Of a DNA stretch of 64,000 nt, positions 18,053-26,744 are shown piece by piece (the stretch's first letter is position 1; each line of letters opens with the position of its first letter). The stretch spans positions 107,683-171,682 of the forward strand of contig CALAMC010000047.1 in assembly GCA_937925655.1 (NCBI GenBank), written 5' to 3'. Both the position numbers and the translations under genes were made by a program. The notes under the pieces are model-generated. The model did not search any database and was not told where the DNA came from. It saw only the letters and a list, made by a program, of their open reading frames with translations. This DNA is from an uncultured candidate division Zixibacteria bacterium (lineage in GTDB: Bacteria; Zixibacteria; MSB-5A5; GN15; PGXB01).

Positions 18053-20527
18053 CTACTTATGCTTCTTGCGACCCTTTGCCGCGATTTTGCGAGCCGGGGG
18101 ATTTTTCTTGCGATTCTTGACCTTTTCGATTTCTGCCGCAAACATCTTTTCCAGAGTATAGCTTGACGGGACAAAATCGAGCAAAGCCTGTTCGAATAAC
18201 TGATCCACTTTATCTATAAAAATAAACCTCGTCTTCTTTAATACGTCCGGCGGAAGGTCTTTCAAATCCTTGGCATTTTCAGTGGGCAATAAAACCGTCC
18301 TGATACCGGCCCGATACGCCGCGCTGACCTTCTCCTTAACACCCCCGACCGGCAACACCTTGCCGCGCAAAGTGACTTCCCCCGTCATGGCGACGTCATT
18401 ACGAATCGGCCGCTCCGCCATCAGTGAGGCCATTACCAGCGATACCGTCACCCCCGCCGACGGCCCGTCCTTGGGAATGGCTCCCGACGGGAAATGTATG
18501 TGCATGTCGAAATTGCTGAAATCTCCGGGATCGATTCCGAGAATATCCGCCTTGGATCGAACGTAACTATGAGCCGCCTGAATCGACTCGCGCATGACAT
18601 CGCCCAGCGAACCGGTGGAAATAACTTCGCCGTTGCCCGGCATGCGTAAACCCTCGATAATCATCAAATCGCCGCCAACCCCGGTCCAAGCCAGGCCGAC
18701 CGCCACACCAATCTCGGATTGCTTGTCCGGCTTTTCCGGTATATAAATGGGCGTCCCGAGAAAATCCTCGACCGTCCGCTCCGTAATATTCCAGACTTTG
18801 CGAACCTTTGAAGCCTTCTCCCGCGCCAGATAACGGAACACTCTTTCTATCTGGCGGGTCAGATTGAGCAACCCGGCTTCCAGAGTATAGAATCGGATAA
18901 TCGTCTCCAGACCCTTTTGTGTAAAGGTCACCTCATTCTTCTTGAAACCGTGCTTCTTTTGCAGTTGTGGAATAATATACTTGCGCGCGATAAATATCTT
19001 CTCCCGCTCTATATACCCCGGCAGTTCGACTATTTCGAAACGATGCGCAAAAGTCTCCGGCATATCGTCGGGGGATTTTATCGAACAAATGAAAATAGCT
19101 TTGCTCAAATCAATGGGCAAACCGATATAATAATCCAGAAAATTGGAATTGTACCTCGGGTCTATCGCCTCCAGCAGAGCCAATGGCAAAGCGGTATTGG
19201 CATCTCCGGCAAAATACTCGATATCCTCCACCAGAATAACCGGATCGCTCACCCCCAATTCCTTGAGGGTTCTGACAATTATGCCGGGATTCGCCCCGAA
19301 ATAGGTCCGCGGCTGACCTTTAATATCGGCCAGGTCAACCAGGCCGCCGACCGATATGCGCGCGAATTTCTTGCCCAGAGCCGTCGCAATCGCCCGGGCC
19401 AGCGATGCCTTGCCCGTCCCCGGCGCCCCCGCCAGACACAATACCGGCCCCTGGTTCTTTCCGCCCGACAACAGCCGCACCGCCAGACGTTCCAGTATCC
19501 TTCGCTTGGTCTGGGCCGAACCGAAATACATTTTATCGATGCTTTTCTCGACCTGAATCAAATCGTATGTGTCCGGCTGATATATATTCCAGGGCACACC
19601 CAGTAGCCAGTCGATATACATTTTGGTGGCCGCGAATTCGGCCGAAGCACTGGATAACTGCCCCAGACGTTCGGCCTCGGCGTATGCTTTATCGCGCACC
19701 TCCGAAGGCAGCGTGGTATTCCTTTTTATATCTTTTTTTAACTGTTGTGAAACCTTGTCTTCGACGAATTCATCGCCTAATTGACGTTTGATTTCATACA
19801 ACTGCTGTTGAAGATAAAAACGGCGCTGCTGTTCAAGACTCCGTTCTTCGACGTTCTGCTTGATTTCCGTGGAAATGGTAATCCTGTCCAGTTCTTCTTT
19901 AAGGAATTTCAGAACCTTGCGCAGACGGTCAACGGCGCGATACGCCTCCAATATCTGCTGTTTGGAATGTATCGGAAAATGAAACGCCGCCGTCACCCTG
20001 TCGGCAAAGCTTCCGGGGTTGTCGAGATTAAATTTCATTATATAGGAAAGTTCGGTCGAATAAAGCGGGTCGAGGGCCGTGATCCTCTCAATGATGGCAA
20101 TAATTTCCTTGCAAAGTTGATCCGTGCGGGCCGTGCGGGTGACCGATTCCTGGATGAAAGCAATGCCGGCCTTGACATAAGGTTCCGTCTGCTCCAGATA
20201 CTGCAGCGAGATTCGTTCCGTCCCTTCTAATGAAATCATTTGGGAGTTACCCGGACCCGGTTTGACCGACAATATTTTCGCCGCCGTCCCCACCTGGCAG
20301 AGAGTGAAATTCTTGTCACCCATATACCCGCCCGGCGCAAAAGTAATCCCGATAAGATCACCCCGCCGAAAATAGTCTTCAATTAATCGTATATTCGACG
20401 GCCGTCCGACCTGCAAGGAAACTGTTTCACCCGGAAACAATATCAGCGTTTTGGTCGGAAGAATGGCCCAGACCGGCTCCTTGTCGGTGGCCAGAAGCGG
20501 GATTCGTGCGGATAATTTCTTAATCAT
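18053..20527 (-). CDS. Lon-family protease with degenerate AAA+ motifs
   Basis: 824 residues with the full LonA layout: N-terminal LON substrate domain (about 1-210), coiled-coil (215-265), AAA+ (about 300-600) and S16 protease domain (610-800). The protease dyad is intact: Ser in PKDGPSAG and Lys in GGVKEKVSAA. The ATPase is not. Walker A reads GAPGTGKAS (Thr to Ala), Walker B LVEDIEYF (Asp-Glu swapped to Glu-Asp), sensor 1 CSIKSP (Asn to Lys) and sensor 2 EAGLLNLTR (Arg to Leu). The arginine finger (AHRFEIV) is kept. The C-terminus adds a basic tail (KNRKKNPPARKIAAKGRKKHK). Known Lon needs ATP hydrolysis to unfold substrates, so this may be an ATP-independent peptidase or a regulator of another Lon; that is inference. 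I leave the symbol empty because it may not be the housekeeping Lon. Weak AGG upstream of the ATG. Confidence 0.92.
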   Translation of the reverse strand: MIKKLSARIPLLATDKEPVWAILPTKTLILFPGETVSLQVGRPSNIRLIEDYFRRGDLIGITFAPGGYMGDKNFTLCQVGTAAKILSVKPGPGNSQMISLEGTERISLQYLEQTEPYVKAGIAFIQESVTRTARTDQLCKEIIAIIERITALDPLYSTELSYIMKFNLDNPGSFADRVTAAFHFPIHSKQQILEAYRAVDRLRKVLKFLKEELDRITISTEIKQNVEERSLEQQRRFYLQQQLYEIKRQLGDEFVEDKVSQQLKKDIKRNTTLPSEVRDKAYAEAERLGQLSSASAEFAATKMYIDWLLGVPWNIYQPDTYDLIQVEKSIDKMYFGSAQTKRRILERLAVRLLSGGKNQGPVLCLAGAPGTGKASLARAIATALGKKFARISVGGLVDLADIKGQPRTYFGANPGIIVRTLKELGVSDPVILVEDIEYFAGDANTALPLALLEAIDPRYNSNFLDYYIGLPIDLSKAIFICSIKSPDDMPETFAHRFEIVELPGYIEREKIFIARKYIIPQLQKKHGFKKNEVTFTQKGLETIIRFYTLEAGLLNLTRQIERVFRYLAREKASKVRKVWNITERTVEDFLGTPIYIPEKPDKQSEIGVAVGLAWTGVGGDLMIIEGLRMPGNGEVISTGSLGDVMRESIQAAHSYVRSKADILGIDPGDFSNFDMHIHFPSGAIPKDGPSAGVTVSLVMASLMAERPIRNDVAMTGEVTLRGKVLPVGGVKEKVSAAYRAGIRTVLLPTENAKDLKDLPPDVLKKTRFIFIDKVDQLFEQALLDFVPSSYTLEKMFAAEIEKVKNRKKNPPARKIAAKGRKKHK

Positions 20528-20637
20528 GGCAACCTACTTATATCCTATCGGCGGAATAGCCCAAAGTTACATAAGTCCGCCGACAAAAACAATTCTATAA
20601 TATAAAACCCGCTTCCAGCCCTGCCGTTCCGTCGCCG

Positions 20638-23316
20638 TCAACAGGCCCGGCGCATCGTCAGGCGCTCGGCTATGGCCCGTAACTCATAATCCGGATGCGA
20701 TTTAAGATTGTCCGTGTTGAGCTTTATCCGTGATGGCTCCAGGTCCAGACGGTAATACCCCAGCCGATTGTTTTCAAAAATCGGCCATGGAAAACCGCCT
20801 TCCTTATTGATCTCCTGCTTCAAACGATACAGGTAACGCGCCTGGTTAAAACCGAATTCAATATCATCCTTGTAAATCCAGCCGTCGCCATCCATCAGAC
20901 GCGATCCGGCCAGCTTCGCCAGATACTTGAATGATTTTCCCGTCAATCGAACCGGGAATCCGTCGATTTTTACCAGATACCGCTCACGCTCATAAGAACC
21001 GTCTAATTCTACCAGCGACGGCCGCAGCCCGGAACCGCCCGGTATCATGGCGGAATCTAAACTCCGGGAAAGCGACGAAGCCAAATTTAATCGAGTGGAC
21101 ATAATATCCTCCTTTTGCTTGGATTTAACCAGGTCGAGTAATTTCGTAATATTATCTTCGGGTATGATAATTCCTTTAAGATCGGCCGCCGGGCATCGTT
21201 CCAGATCGGCCAAAGTGAGAAAACCATGGCATTCCAGCCGGGAATAATCGTCGCGACTTAAAATCCCACGGGCCATTTCAAAAATCGGGCGTAACCTCGG
21301 AGCAATGCCATGCTGAACGCGGAAGGCATGTTGCTCCAATTGCTCCGGGTGATGGCTGGTGTTGTCGAGGGCCGCCATCAAACCGCCCACCGATCGCAAA
21401 AGCCAGGCGACGCTTTCGGCCAGCGTTACAATTTGCCCGTGATGTAAACCATAACGCTGCTCCAGTTTCTCCACCGGTTCGCCGTCGGCCCAATCGCTTA
21501 AAACAAAAGTCGCCTTGAGCCGCGCGACCGTGGCGAAATCGAGCGGTTGCCGCCCTATCTCAAGATCGATATAGGCATTCAATTCCGACAGGTAATCGCT
21601 GAATTTTTCGAAAACGGCCCGTTCATACAGACGTTGACGATAATCCTCCCGTTTCAGTTCGACCCGCCCGAAATCAAATTGCGGTCCCGACACCACCAGC
21701 GATAACCAGCCGGTCAGAGTATCGGGGATCCGCCGCGATAACATTTCCCGATAATGCCCGACACTCTCCGCCGAAAGACCGCATTCGGCGGCGGCCCGCC
21801 CCAACGGCGTCGGTTCGAGTGACGGTTTGATAAGACCGGCCGAGATTAATTCGTCGAGCACGAAACGCAAGCGGTCATCGTCCACCGTATTGCCCATCGC
21901 GGCGTGAAAAGTGCAACCCAGCATTTTTCCAAGATCCGGCAATCCGGTCAGGCGGAAGGCGGTCAGAAAATCAAGCAACACCGTCTTGAGATGCCGCCCG
22001 CGCAGACTCGATGAAATATTCTCGCGATACTCGGTATCGATATAGGTCGACCAGAGAACCTCCCGCTCAAAGTCCGATGAAGCCATGACAATGGCCCGCC
22101 CCGGACGATCCTGCGGCCCCTGTCCGAACCGCCCCGCCCGACCGGTTATATTTAAAAATTCCGACACCGCGATCGGCATTAATTGCGGCTCATCGCCGAA
22201 TGTCCCCGATGAATACTTCATGGTCTCGAGAAGAACCGTCTCCGCCGGCAAATTGACCCCCATCGCCAGAGTGGTGGTGGAAAAGATGATTTTAATCTCA
22301 CCGCGCCGATACCCCTCTTCAATAAGACGGCGCTGACCGATAGTCAAATCGGCGTTATGAAAAGCCACGCCCCGCGAAAGCACCTGCCGAAGCGACCGTA
22401 TCAGATAACTTTTTTCCTCGCCCCGCAGGCACTTGAGCGTCTCCTTCGCGGCCGGCCATTTTACCGCCGAAGCCAGACGAAACGCGGCCCGAATAGTATC
22501 CTTACGCGTCTGCAAAAAAACCAGATGGCGGCTGTCATCGGATTTGAGAAATTCGATCGGGCCGTCTTCACCGGCGATATTCGACGGTATAGCGACCGGC
22601 TCGCTGTCCTCCCGGGCGGTGTTGAAACTGCGATAACGGAATTGACCTTTGCAGGCGACCCCAACATACAAATCGACCGGGCGTACCGTCCCCCGAATTA
22701 AAGCGCAATTAAGCCAGCGAGCCAGGTCCGTTTCATTCTGAAGCACCGCCGACAGAGCGATCAGACGCGGACGGTAACCCGAACCGATTATTTTGGTCAA
22801 AGCCAGCTCCAGGTCAACCCCCCGTTCACCGTCGCCGATCATCTGCAATTCATCAACCACAATCAACCCGATCCGGCACAGAATATCGGGATTACCGGTC
22901 AACAGACGATTGAATTTTTCATACACCGCCAGCGCCAGATCAAAATCACCGCATCGAAAAGCCCGGTCATTTTCGGGATGGTCACCGGTAACGATTATCG
23001 TCTTGATTCCAAGATCGCGATAACACCCGCAGAAATAAGCATACTTCTCCTCGATAATCGACTTCAACGGAAACAGCATGATCGTCTTGCGCCGATGCAA
23101 AAGCGTATCAATCGCCGCCATTTCCCCGCAGAATGACTTGCCCGATGACGTCGGCGCCGAAATAAGCAGGTTGTTTTTCATTCCGGTGTCGCCACCCAGC
23201 AAACCACCCTTTATAGCCTGTTCCTGAAGCGGCAGAAGCCGCTCTCCCTGACGATTTCGCCAGGCGTCGATTATCAGGTCCGGAATACCATATTTTCGTA
23301 AATCATCAAGCTTCAT
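20638..23316 (-). CDS. Hel308/Ski2-like superfamily 2 helicase with C-terminal winged-helix domain
   Basis: 892 residues. SF2 motifs: Q-like LLPLQEQAI, Walker A APTSSGKS, Ia LFPLKSIIEE, DEAD-box variant VVDELQMI, III LSAVL, IV LVFLQTRKD, V STTTLAMGVNLPAE and VI NITGRAGRFG. These place it in the Ski2/Hel308 group. Downstream come a winged-helix/ratchet region and a helix-hairpin-helix-like segment (FLTLADLERCPAADLKG, about 705-720). The last 130 residues look like an OmpR-type winged helix (VRLTGKSFKYLAKLAG ... RYLYRLKQEI ... NRLGYYRL), which is not usual for Hel308. A DNA-repair or fork-remodelling role is inferred. GGGAGG stands 5 nt before the ATG. It follows the zinc-ribbon gene by 37 bases and shares its regulated promoter. 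Confidence 0.9.
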   Translation of the reverse strand: MKLDDLRKYGIPDLIIDAWRNRQGERLLPLQEQAIKGGLLGGDTGMKNNLLISAPTSSGKSFCGEMAAIDTLLHRRKTIMLFPLKSIIEEKYAYFCGCYRDLGIKTIIVTGDHPENDRAFRCGDFDLALAVYEKFNRLLTGNPDILCRIGLIVVDELQMIGDGERGVDLELALTKIIGSGYRPRLIALSAVLQNETDLARWLNCALIRGTVRPVDLYVGVACKGQFRYRSFNTAREDSEPVAIPSNIAGEDGPIEFLKSDDSRHLVFLQTRKDTIRAAFRLASAVKWPAAKETLKCLRGEEKSYLIRSLRQVLSRGVAFHNADLTIGQRRLIEEGYRRGEIKIIFSTTTLAMGVNLPAETVLLETMKYSSGTFGDEPQLMPIAVSEFLNITGRAGRFGQGPQDRPGRAIVMASSDFEREVLWSTYIDTEYRENISSSLRGRHLKTVLLDFLTAFRLTGLPDLGKMLGCTFHAAMGNTVDDDRLRFVLDELISAGLIKPSLEPTPLGRAAAECGLSAESVGHYREMLSRRIPDTLTGWLSLVVSGPQFDFGRVELKREDYRQRLYERAVFEKFSDYLSELNAYIDLEIGRQPLDFATVARLKATFVLSDWADGEPVEKLEQRYGLHHGQIVTLAESVAWLLRSVGGLMAALDNTSHHPEQLEQHAFRVQHGIAPRLRPIFEMARGILSRDDYSRLECHGFLTLADLERCPAADLKGIIIPEDNITKLLDLVKSKQKEDIMSTRLNLASSLSRSLDSAMIPGGSGLRPSLVELDGSYERERYLVKIDGFPVRLTGKSFKYLAKLAGSRLMDGDGWIYKDDIEFGFNQARYLYRLKQEINKEGGFPWPIFENNRLGYYRLDLEPSRIKLNTDNLKSHPDYELRAIAERLTMRRAC

Positions 23317-23353
23317 ATAGCCTCCCGTTTACTATACCAACCTGCGCACCCAT

Positions 23354-23539
23354 TCACCCGCAACTGCCAAAACCGCATAACGGACAGGACATGCAATAGC
23401 CGAGACGAACCATATTCGCCCCGCAATCCGGACAACATTCCGGCGAAGATTGCTCGGGATAATACACTTGATTATCACGGGACAGACACACCGCTACCGG
23501 CGTTTCAGAAAAAATCGTCAGATTCTTTATGGGTTCCAT
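23354..23539 (-). CDS. Small zinc-ribbon protein
   Basis: 61 residues with AAAGGAG 7 nt before the ATG. The C-terminal half is a four-cysteine-pair ribbon (CCPDCGANMVRLGYCMSCPLCG, written here as CPDCG ... CMSCPLCG ... CG). It resembles the zinc-binding tail of adenosylcobalamin-dependent ribonucleotide reductases (NrdJ), but stands alone. The N-terminal 30 residues are not recognisable. It is the first gene after a strong promoter with an internal palindrome and is probably co-transcribed with the helicase 37 bases downstream. Function unknown; a metal-binding accessory protein is the most that can be said. Confidence 0.8.
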   Translation of the reverse strand: MEPIKNLTIFSETPVAVCLSRDNQVYYPEQSSPECCPDCGANMVRLGYCMSCPLCGFGSCG

Positions 23540-23580
23540 ATTGGCTCTCCTTTCTTATGATTCATTATCGACTCAAATAC

Positions 23581-23609
23581 AAAATACTGCACATCTGTGC
23601 AGTTGTCAA
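23581..23609 (-). promoter_or_regulatory. Promoter with palindromic operator for zinc-ribbon/helicase operon
   Basis: Minus strand TTGACA (23604-23609), exactly 17 nt, TATTTT (23581-23586). The spacer is filled by the palindrome ACTGCACATCTGTGCAGT (23586-23603), a perfect 8-2-8 inverted repeat. It reads CTG-N10-CAG, the spacing of the E. coli-type LexA box, though the fourth base differs (CTGC...GCAG, not CTGT...ACAG). A repressor bound here would cover both promoter elements. Confidence 0.75.
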
Positions 23610-23694
23610 GCGATTTTTTTATTAAGCCTATAATTTTTAGACACTTACAAGATGTCGTAAGTAACCGCAACAGGCCATACAATATATTGAAATT

Positions 23695-23723
23695 AAAAAG
23701 CCCGGCGCAGTGAGACGCCGGGC
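23695..23723 (-). terminator. Terminator downstream of TonB-C/small ORF
   Basis: Perfect 8-bp stem (GCCCGGCG with CGCCGGGC, 23700-23723), followed on the minus strand by TTTTTAATTT. It ends a minus-strand transcript that comes from the small ORF region or the TonB-C gene. Confidence 0.8.
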
Positions 23724-23752
23724 CAGTGCGGCAAAGGATTAAGAGAACCCGG

Positions 23753-23881
23753 TCACGCCCAGGAATTATTCATCAATAAGGCCGTAACTATTACGACGGG
23801 AATAATCATAACCGGCGCCATATGGCACCGACAGGTCATTTTGAGTTCGATAGCGCTGTCGCGCCCGTATAACGATTGCAT
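23753..23881 (-). CDS. Possible 42-residue membrane peptide
   Basis: ATG at 23881 preceded by a strong AAAAGGAGG with a longish 11-nt spacing. It encodes a short peptide with a hydrophobic stretch MAPVMIIPVVIVTALLM. A clear terminator follows 30 bases after its stop. A competing frame (23766-23969, 67 residues, ending VPYGAGYDYSRRNSYGLIDE) overlaps and has no ribosome-binding site of its own. Coding is not certain. It lies 150 bases after the TonB-C gene. Confidence 0.3.
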   Translation of the reverse strand: MQSLYGRDSAIELKMTCRCHMAPVMIIPVVIVTALLMNNSWA

Positions 23882-24030
23882 CAGGAAAGCCACCTCCTTT
23901 TGCGTTCTGTCGCCGTGACAAATCCAAAGTCATGAGCCGTCCGCTCGGAATCACCGTTATAGCCGCCATAGGCGGGCAAAATGAGGGGCCTTTTATTCAG
24001 ACTTTATGTGGCAGGTATTCTAATTATCGA

Positions 24031-24546
24031 TCATGGCAATTTAAATTCAATCGGAATTTCCACCCAGCCTTTAACCGGTTTATTATCCTTGATACCGGGA
24101 AAATAAACCGCCTTTTGGGCTACGGCCAGACAGCACTGGCCGAAACCGGCGCCATCCGGAAATTCTTCGATTATTTTTACCTCCTTTGCACGCCCCGTTT
24201 CCCCGACCAGGACATGAAGCAGAACCCGACCCTCAATCGCCATACTCATGGCTTTTTCCGGATAACTCGGCTGTCTCATCCAGACCAGCCCGGGCCGGAT
24301 ATCCAGTTCACTTTCGACCGTGAATACCGACTCCGCAAAATTGGCATCCGACGAGACACTCATTTTCCTGCAAGTCGATAAAACCGGTTCGTCTGCGAGA
24401 TAAAACCCCGAAGGGACCAGGGCATTAACGACATTTGAGGTTCCCATAAAGAAAATCAATGAAATCAGCAGAGGATAAATCCGGTGGGGGCATCCCCTGC
24501 CGAATGAGGCGGTGCCGGGTAATTGTTTTTCAACTCGGCCCGACAT
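24031..24546 (-). CDS. TonB C-terminal-domain protein, single membrane anchor
   Basis: 171 residues; AAAGGAG 6 nt before the ATG. One hydrophobic segment (about 23-45, IYPLLISLIFFMGTSNVVNA) is followed by about 45 residues of linker and a TonB-C domain (QPSYPEKAMSMAIEGRVLLHVLVGETG ... VKGWVEIPIEFKLP, about 85-171). TonB-C domains contact outer-membrane receptors or act in related energy transduction. It lacks the long Pro-rich spacer of the neighbouring TonB, so reach across the periplasm is doubtful. It is separated from the ExbB/ExbD/TonB operon by 270 bases and by a hairpin, and may be transcribed separately. Confidence 0.85.
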   Translation of the reverse strand: MSGRVEKQLPGTASFGRGCPHRIYPLLISLIFFMGTSNVVNALVPSGFYLADEPVLSTCRKMSVSSDANFAESVFTVESELDIRPGLVWMRQPSYPEKAMSMAIEGRVLLHVLVGETGRAKEVKIIEEFPDGAGFGQCCLAVAQKAVYFPGIKDNKPVKGWVEIPIEFKLP

Positions 24547-24759
24547 AAATATCTCCTTTCATCAAATCCGCCGGTTATAGCTCTATTTTTTATCGCATTC
24601 TATCCCGACTTCACCGTCGGAATATCCGCGGGCGGCAATGAGGAGAACCGACAACGCTTTTGCGATGGTAGCGCGAAAAAACGGAGCGTCATTAAAATGC
24701 GTGAGGCGATAAACAGATACGGCGATAAAAACGTGAGGGACCTTAAGTCACCTGACCTG

Positions 24760-24791
24760 GGCATCCCGATCCGTGTGAGGGTCGGGATGCC
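24760..24791 (-). terminator. Hairpin downstream of the tonB operon
   Basis: Perfect 10-bp stem (24760-24769 with 24782-24791), 12-nt loop, 26 bases past the tonB stop. There is no T-run, so it may be a 3'-end stabiliser or a weak terminator. Confidence 0.45.
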
Positions 24792-24816
24792 TGCGTCATA
24801 ACAGATACTACAAAAC

Positions 24817-25572
24817 CTAATTCGTGTCGGTCAGCTCGAATTCAATCGAGAACGAAACCCAAACCGGCACCGGGCGACCATTCTGAATGGCCGGTTTGAA
24901 TTTGCATTTCTTGGCCGCGGCAATCGCCGCTTCATCAAAACCGGCTTTTGATCCGGAGGATTTCAGGACGCGGGCTTCACGCACGTTGCCGTTTTTGTCA
25001 ACCAACGCCTGAACCCATACGACTGCTTCCATCCCGGCCAATTTGGCCTGCCGGGGATACTCCGGAACCGCTTCTTCAATCATCTCGGCCTGAATTTCGA
25101 CCGGGACAAATTCGCCGGGAGCCGGCATATATTCCTCGTCGGGAATATCAATGACAATATCGTCGCCTCCGCCGGCAACCATCGACATATCCGGAGTCAC
25201 AATATCTGCCAGTTCTTCGCGGCTGGCGATCATAACGTCCTCGTCGTCAAGAACCTCATCGTCAGCCACCGGTTTGGGAATACCGACTTTGGGTCGCGCC
25301 TGTTGCGGAGCGGCTATATCCATCCGCGGCGGCTTTTTGGCTACCGTCGGCGGCGGGCCGAGATCCGCAATCGTTTTGATGACGGTCGGTTGAACGTATA
25401 TCGTTTCAACCTTCGTCAATTGCTTGTACACGAATATGCCCAGTATTATCGCGGCGACTAATGCGATTATGGCACCCACCGCAATCAGCATATTGCGCTG
25501 ATATTTGGCCTTGAGTTCATAAGCGCCGTATCCGCCATAGAGCGAATTGGGCATTCCGGCTGAAGTTGCCAT
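24817..25572 (-). CDS. tonB: TonB family energy transducer
   Basis: Inner-membrane anchored protein that transmits proton-motive force from ExbB/ExbD to outer-membrane receptors. 251 residues: a cytoplasmic N-terminus, one membrane helix (about 30-52, MLIAVGAIIALVAAIILGIFVY), a Pro- and acid-rich periplasmic spacer (about 60-165, with a central DDEVLDDEDV acidic stretch) and a TonB-C domain (YPRQAKLAGMEAVVWVQALVDKNG ... FKPAIQNGRPVPVWVSFSIEFEL). Its ATG overlaps the stop of the upstream exbD by one base (TAATG), so translation is coupled. It is the last gene of the TPR-exbB-exbD-exbD operon. Confidence 0.93.
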   Translation of the reverse strand: MATSAGMPNSLYGGYGAYELKAKYQRNMLIAVGAIIALVAAIILGIFVYKQLTKVETIYVQPTVIKTIADLGPPPTVAKKPPRMDIAAPQQARPKVGIPKPVADDEVLDDEDVMIASREELADIVTPDMSMVAGGGDDIVIDIPDEEYMPAPGEFVPVEIQAEMIEEAVPEYPRQAKLAGMEAVVWVQALVDKNGNVREARVLKSSGSKAGFDEAAIAAAKKCKFKPAIQNGRPVPVWVSFSIEFELTDTN

Positions 25573-26216
25573 TATTCTCCACCTCCTGACGCGGCTCCCA
25601 GGGCGGCGGCAACTATGCGATCATCTTTATCTTCCCACTCACCCATGGCATACCGATAGGAGAACTTCTCTTCTTTCGTCAAATCCTCGACTTTCTTCCC
25701 CAACTGCTGGGCCTTGGCATCATTCCAGGACCGCTCCAGAATATCGATTTCATCAAGAATGTCCACCATTGACTCATAGTGTGCTTTGCGATTGATCAAA
25801 ATCAAAGTATTCAGCTTGGAATTTTCGAAGTTGAGGTTTTTCAATACCATCCGAAGCGAATCCGAATCCACTCGGTAGACGGTGTCCGATGGCGGATTTA
25901 GATTGGGTATCATTTCAGGCAGATTCTCCGCCGGATTACCGACATTCCAGAAAAACCGGTTTCCTTCGTCGATTCGTATCGTCAGCAAGTTGGATTCTTT
26001 CACTTCCACCTGTTCCGTCTGATCTTTCGGAGGCAGGTTGATTTCCATGGCCTGGGGCATGGAGAAAACCGTCGTCACCATATAGAATATGAGAAGAAGC
26101 ATCACGATATCGACCATCGGCGTCATATCGATGCGGATATGAATCCTCCTCTTCTTTCTCCGACCGCCTTTGCCCTTACCGGGTTTTTCTGATGGGCCTA
26201 CTACTGCACCGGCCAT
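25572..26216 (-). CDS. exbD: ExbD/TolR family biopolymer transport protein (second copy)
   Basis: 214 residues with AAAGGAG before the ATG. A basic N-terminus is followed by the single membrane helix carrying the conserved Asp (DMTPMVDIVMLLLIFYM, about 31-48), then a periplasmic domain. It is longer than the first ExbD and carries an extra acidic C-terminal extension (about 160-214) with KKVEDLTKEEKFSYRYAMGEWEDKDD. It lies 27 bases after the first exbD and is coupled to tonB by a TAATG overlap. Two different ExbDs in one operon may form a heteromeric proton channel. Confidence 0.92.
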   Translation of the reverse strand: MAGAVVGPSEKPGKGKGGRRKKRRIHIRIDMTPMVDIVMLLLIFYMVTTVFSMPQAMEINLPPKDQTEQVEVKESNLLTIRIDEGNRFFWNVGNPAENLPEMIPNLNPPSDTVYRVDSDSLRMVLKNLNFENSKLNTLILINRKAHYESMVDILDEIDILERSWNDAKAQQLGKKVEDLTKEEKFSYRYAMGEWEDKDDRIVAAALGAASGGGE

Positions 26217-26243
26217 CTATTTCACTCCTTTCAAGGTCATATC

Positions 26244-26741
26244 TTATGCCCCACGGGCTTCTTCACGAGCCTTGATTTCGGCTTCGTTTTCGGTAATAAT
26301 CAGAAACCTCGTAATCTCTTCATTGCTCATGGTTTCCATGACGTCGGCCATAACACCGTAACTGGCATAGCGGTCGGCCTTGATCACAATCAAGGCCCGG
26401 AAATTGACCGCCCTGGCCCGGTTAATTACCGACCCGACATTATATGTATCACATTCGGCGTACTTACGGACGGTCGTTCTGACCTCCTGGCCATCGATAA
26501 CGACGTCTTCCTTCTGCAGGAAATCCACAAAAATGGAATCATTCTTGGTCACCGTGACATTGATAATATCCTTATCAGGCAGTTTGATCATGGAATGAGA
26601 CTGCGGCAGAGTAACCGACTTGGCCTCCGGGGGCTTGAAGCTGGTCGTCGTCATATAGAAAATCAGCAGGAGGATAACGATATCCACCATCGGCGTCATA
26701 TCGATGACGATCCCGACACGCCGTTTTTTCTTGATTGACAT
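26244..26741 (-). CDS. exbD: ExbD/TolR family biopolymer transport protein (first copy)
   Basis: 165 residues. Short basic N-terminus, a membrane helix with the proton-conducting Asp (DMTPMVDIVILLLIFYM, about 14-31), and a compact periplasmic domain ending in ITENEAEIKAREEARGA. It is close in sequence to the next ExbD around the helix but differs elsewhere, so it is a paralogue and not a recent duplicate. It starts 3 bases after the exbB stop; the ribosome-binding site GAAGGC lies inside exbB. Confidence 0.94.
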   Translation of the reverse strand: MSIKKKRRVGIVIDMTPMVDIVILLLIFYMTTTSFKPPEAKSVTLPQSHSMIKLPDKDIINVTVTKNDSIFVDFLQKEDVVIDGQEVRTTVRKYAECDTYNVGSVINRARAVNFRALIVIKADRYASYGVMADVMETMSNEEITRFLIITENEAEIKAREEARGA

Positions 26742-26744
26742 AAC

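Noticed and set aside
23871..23911. Possible c-di-GMP (GEMM) riboswitch because of an ACGCAAA-like stretch on the minus strand
   Set aside because: The required GEMM stems and tetraloop receptor could not be drawn; only a few bases matched.
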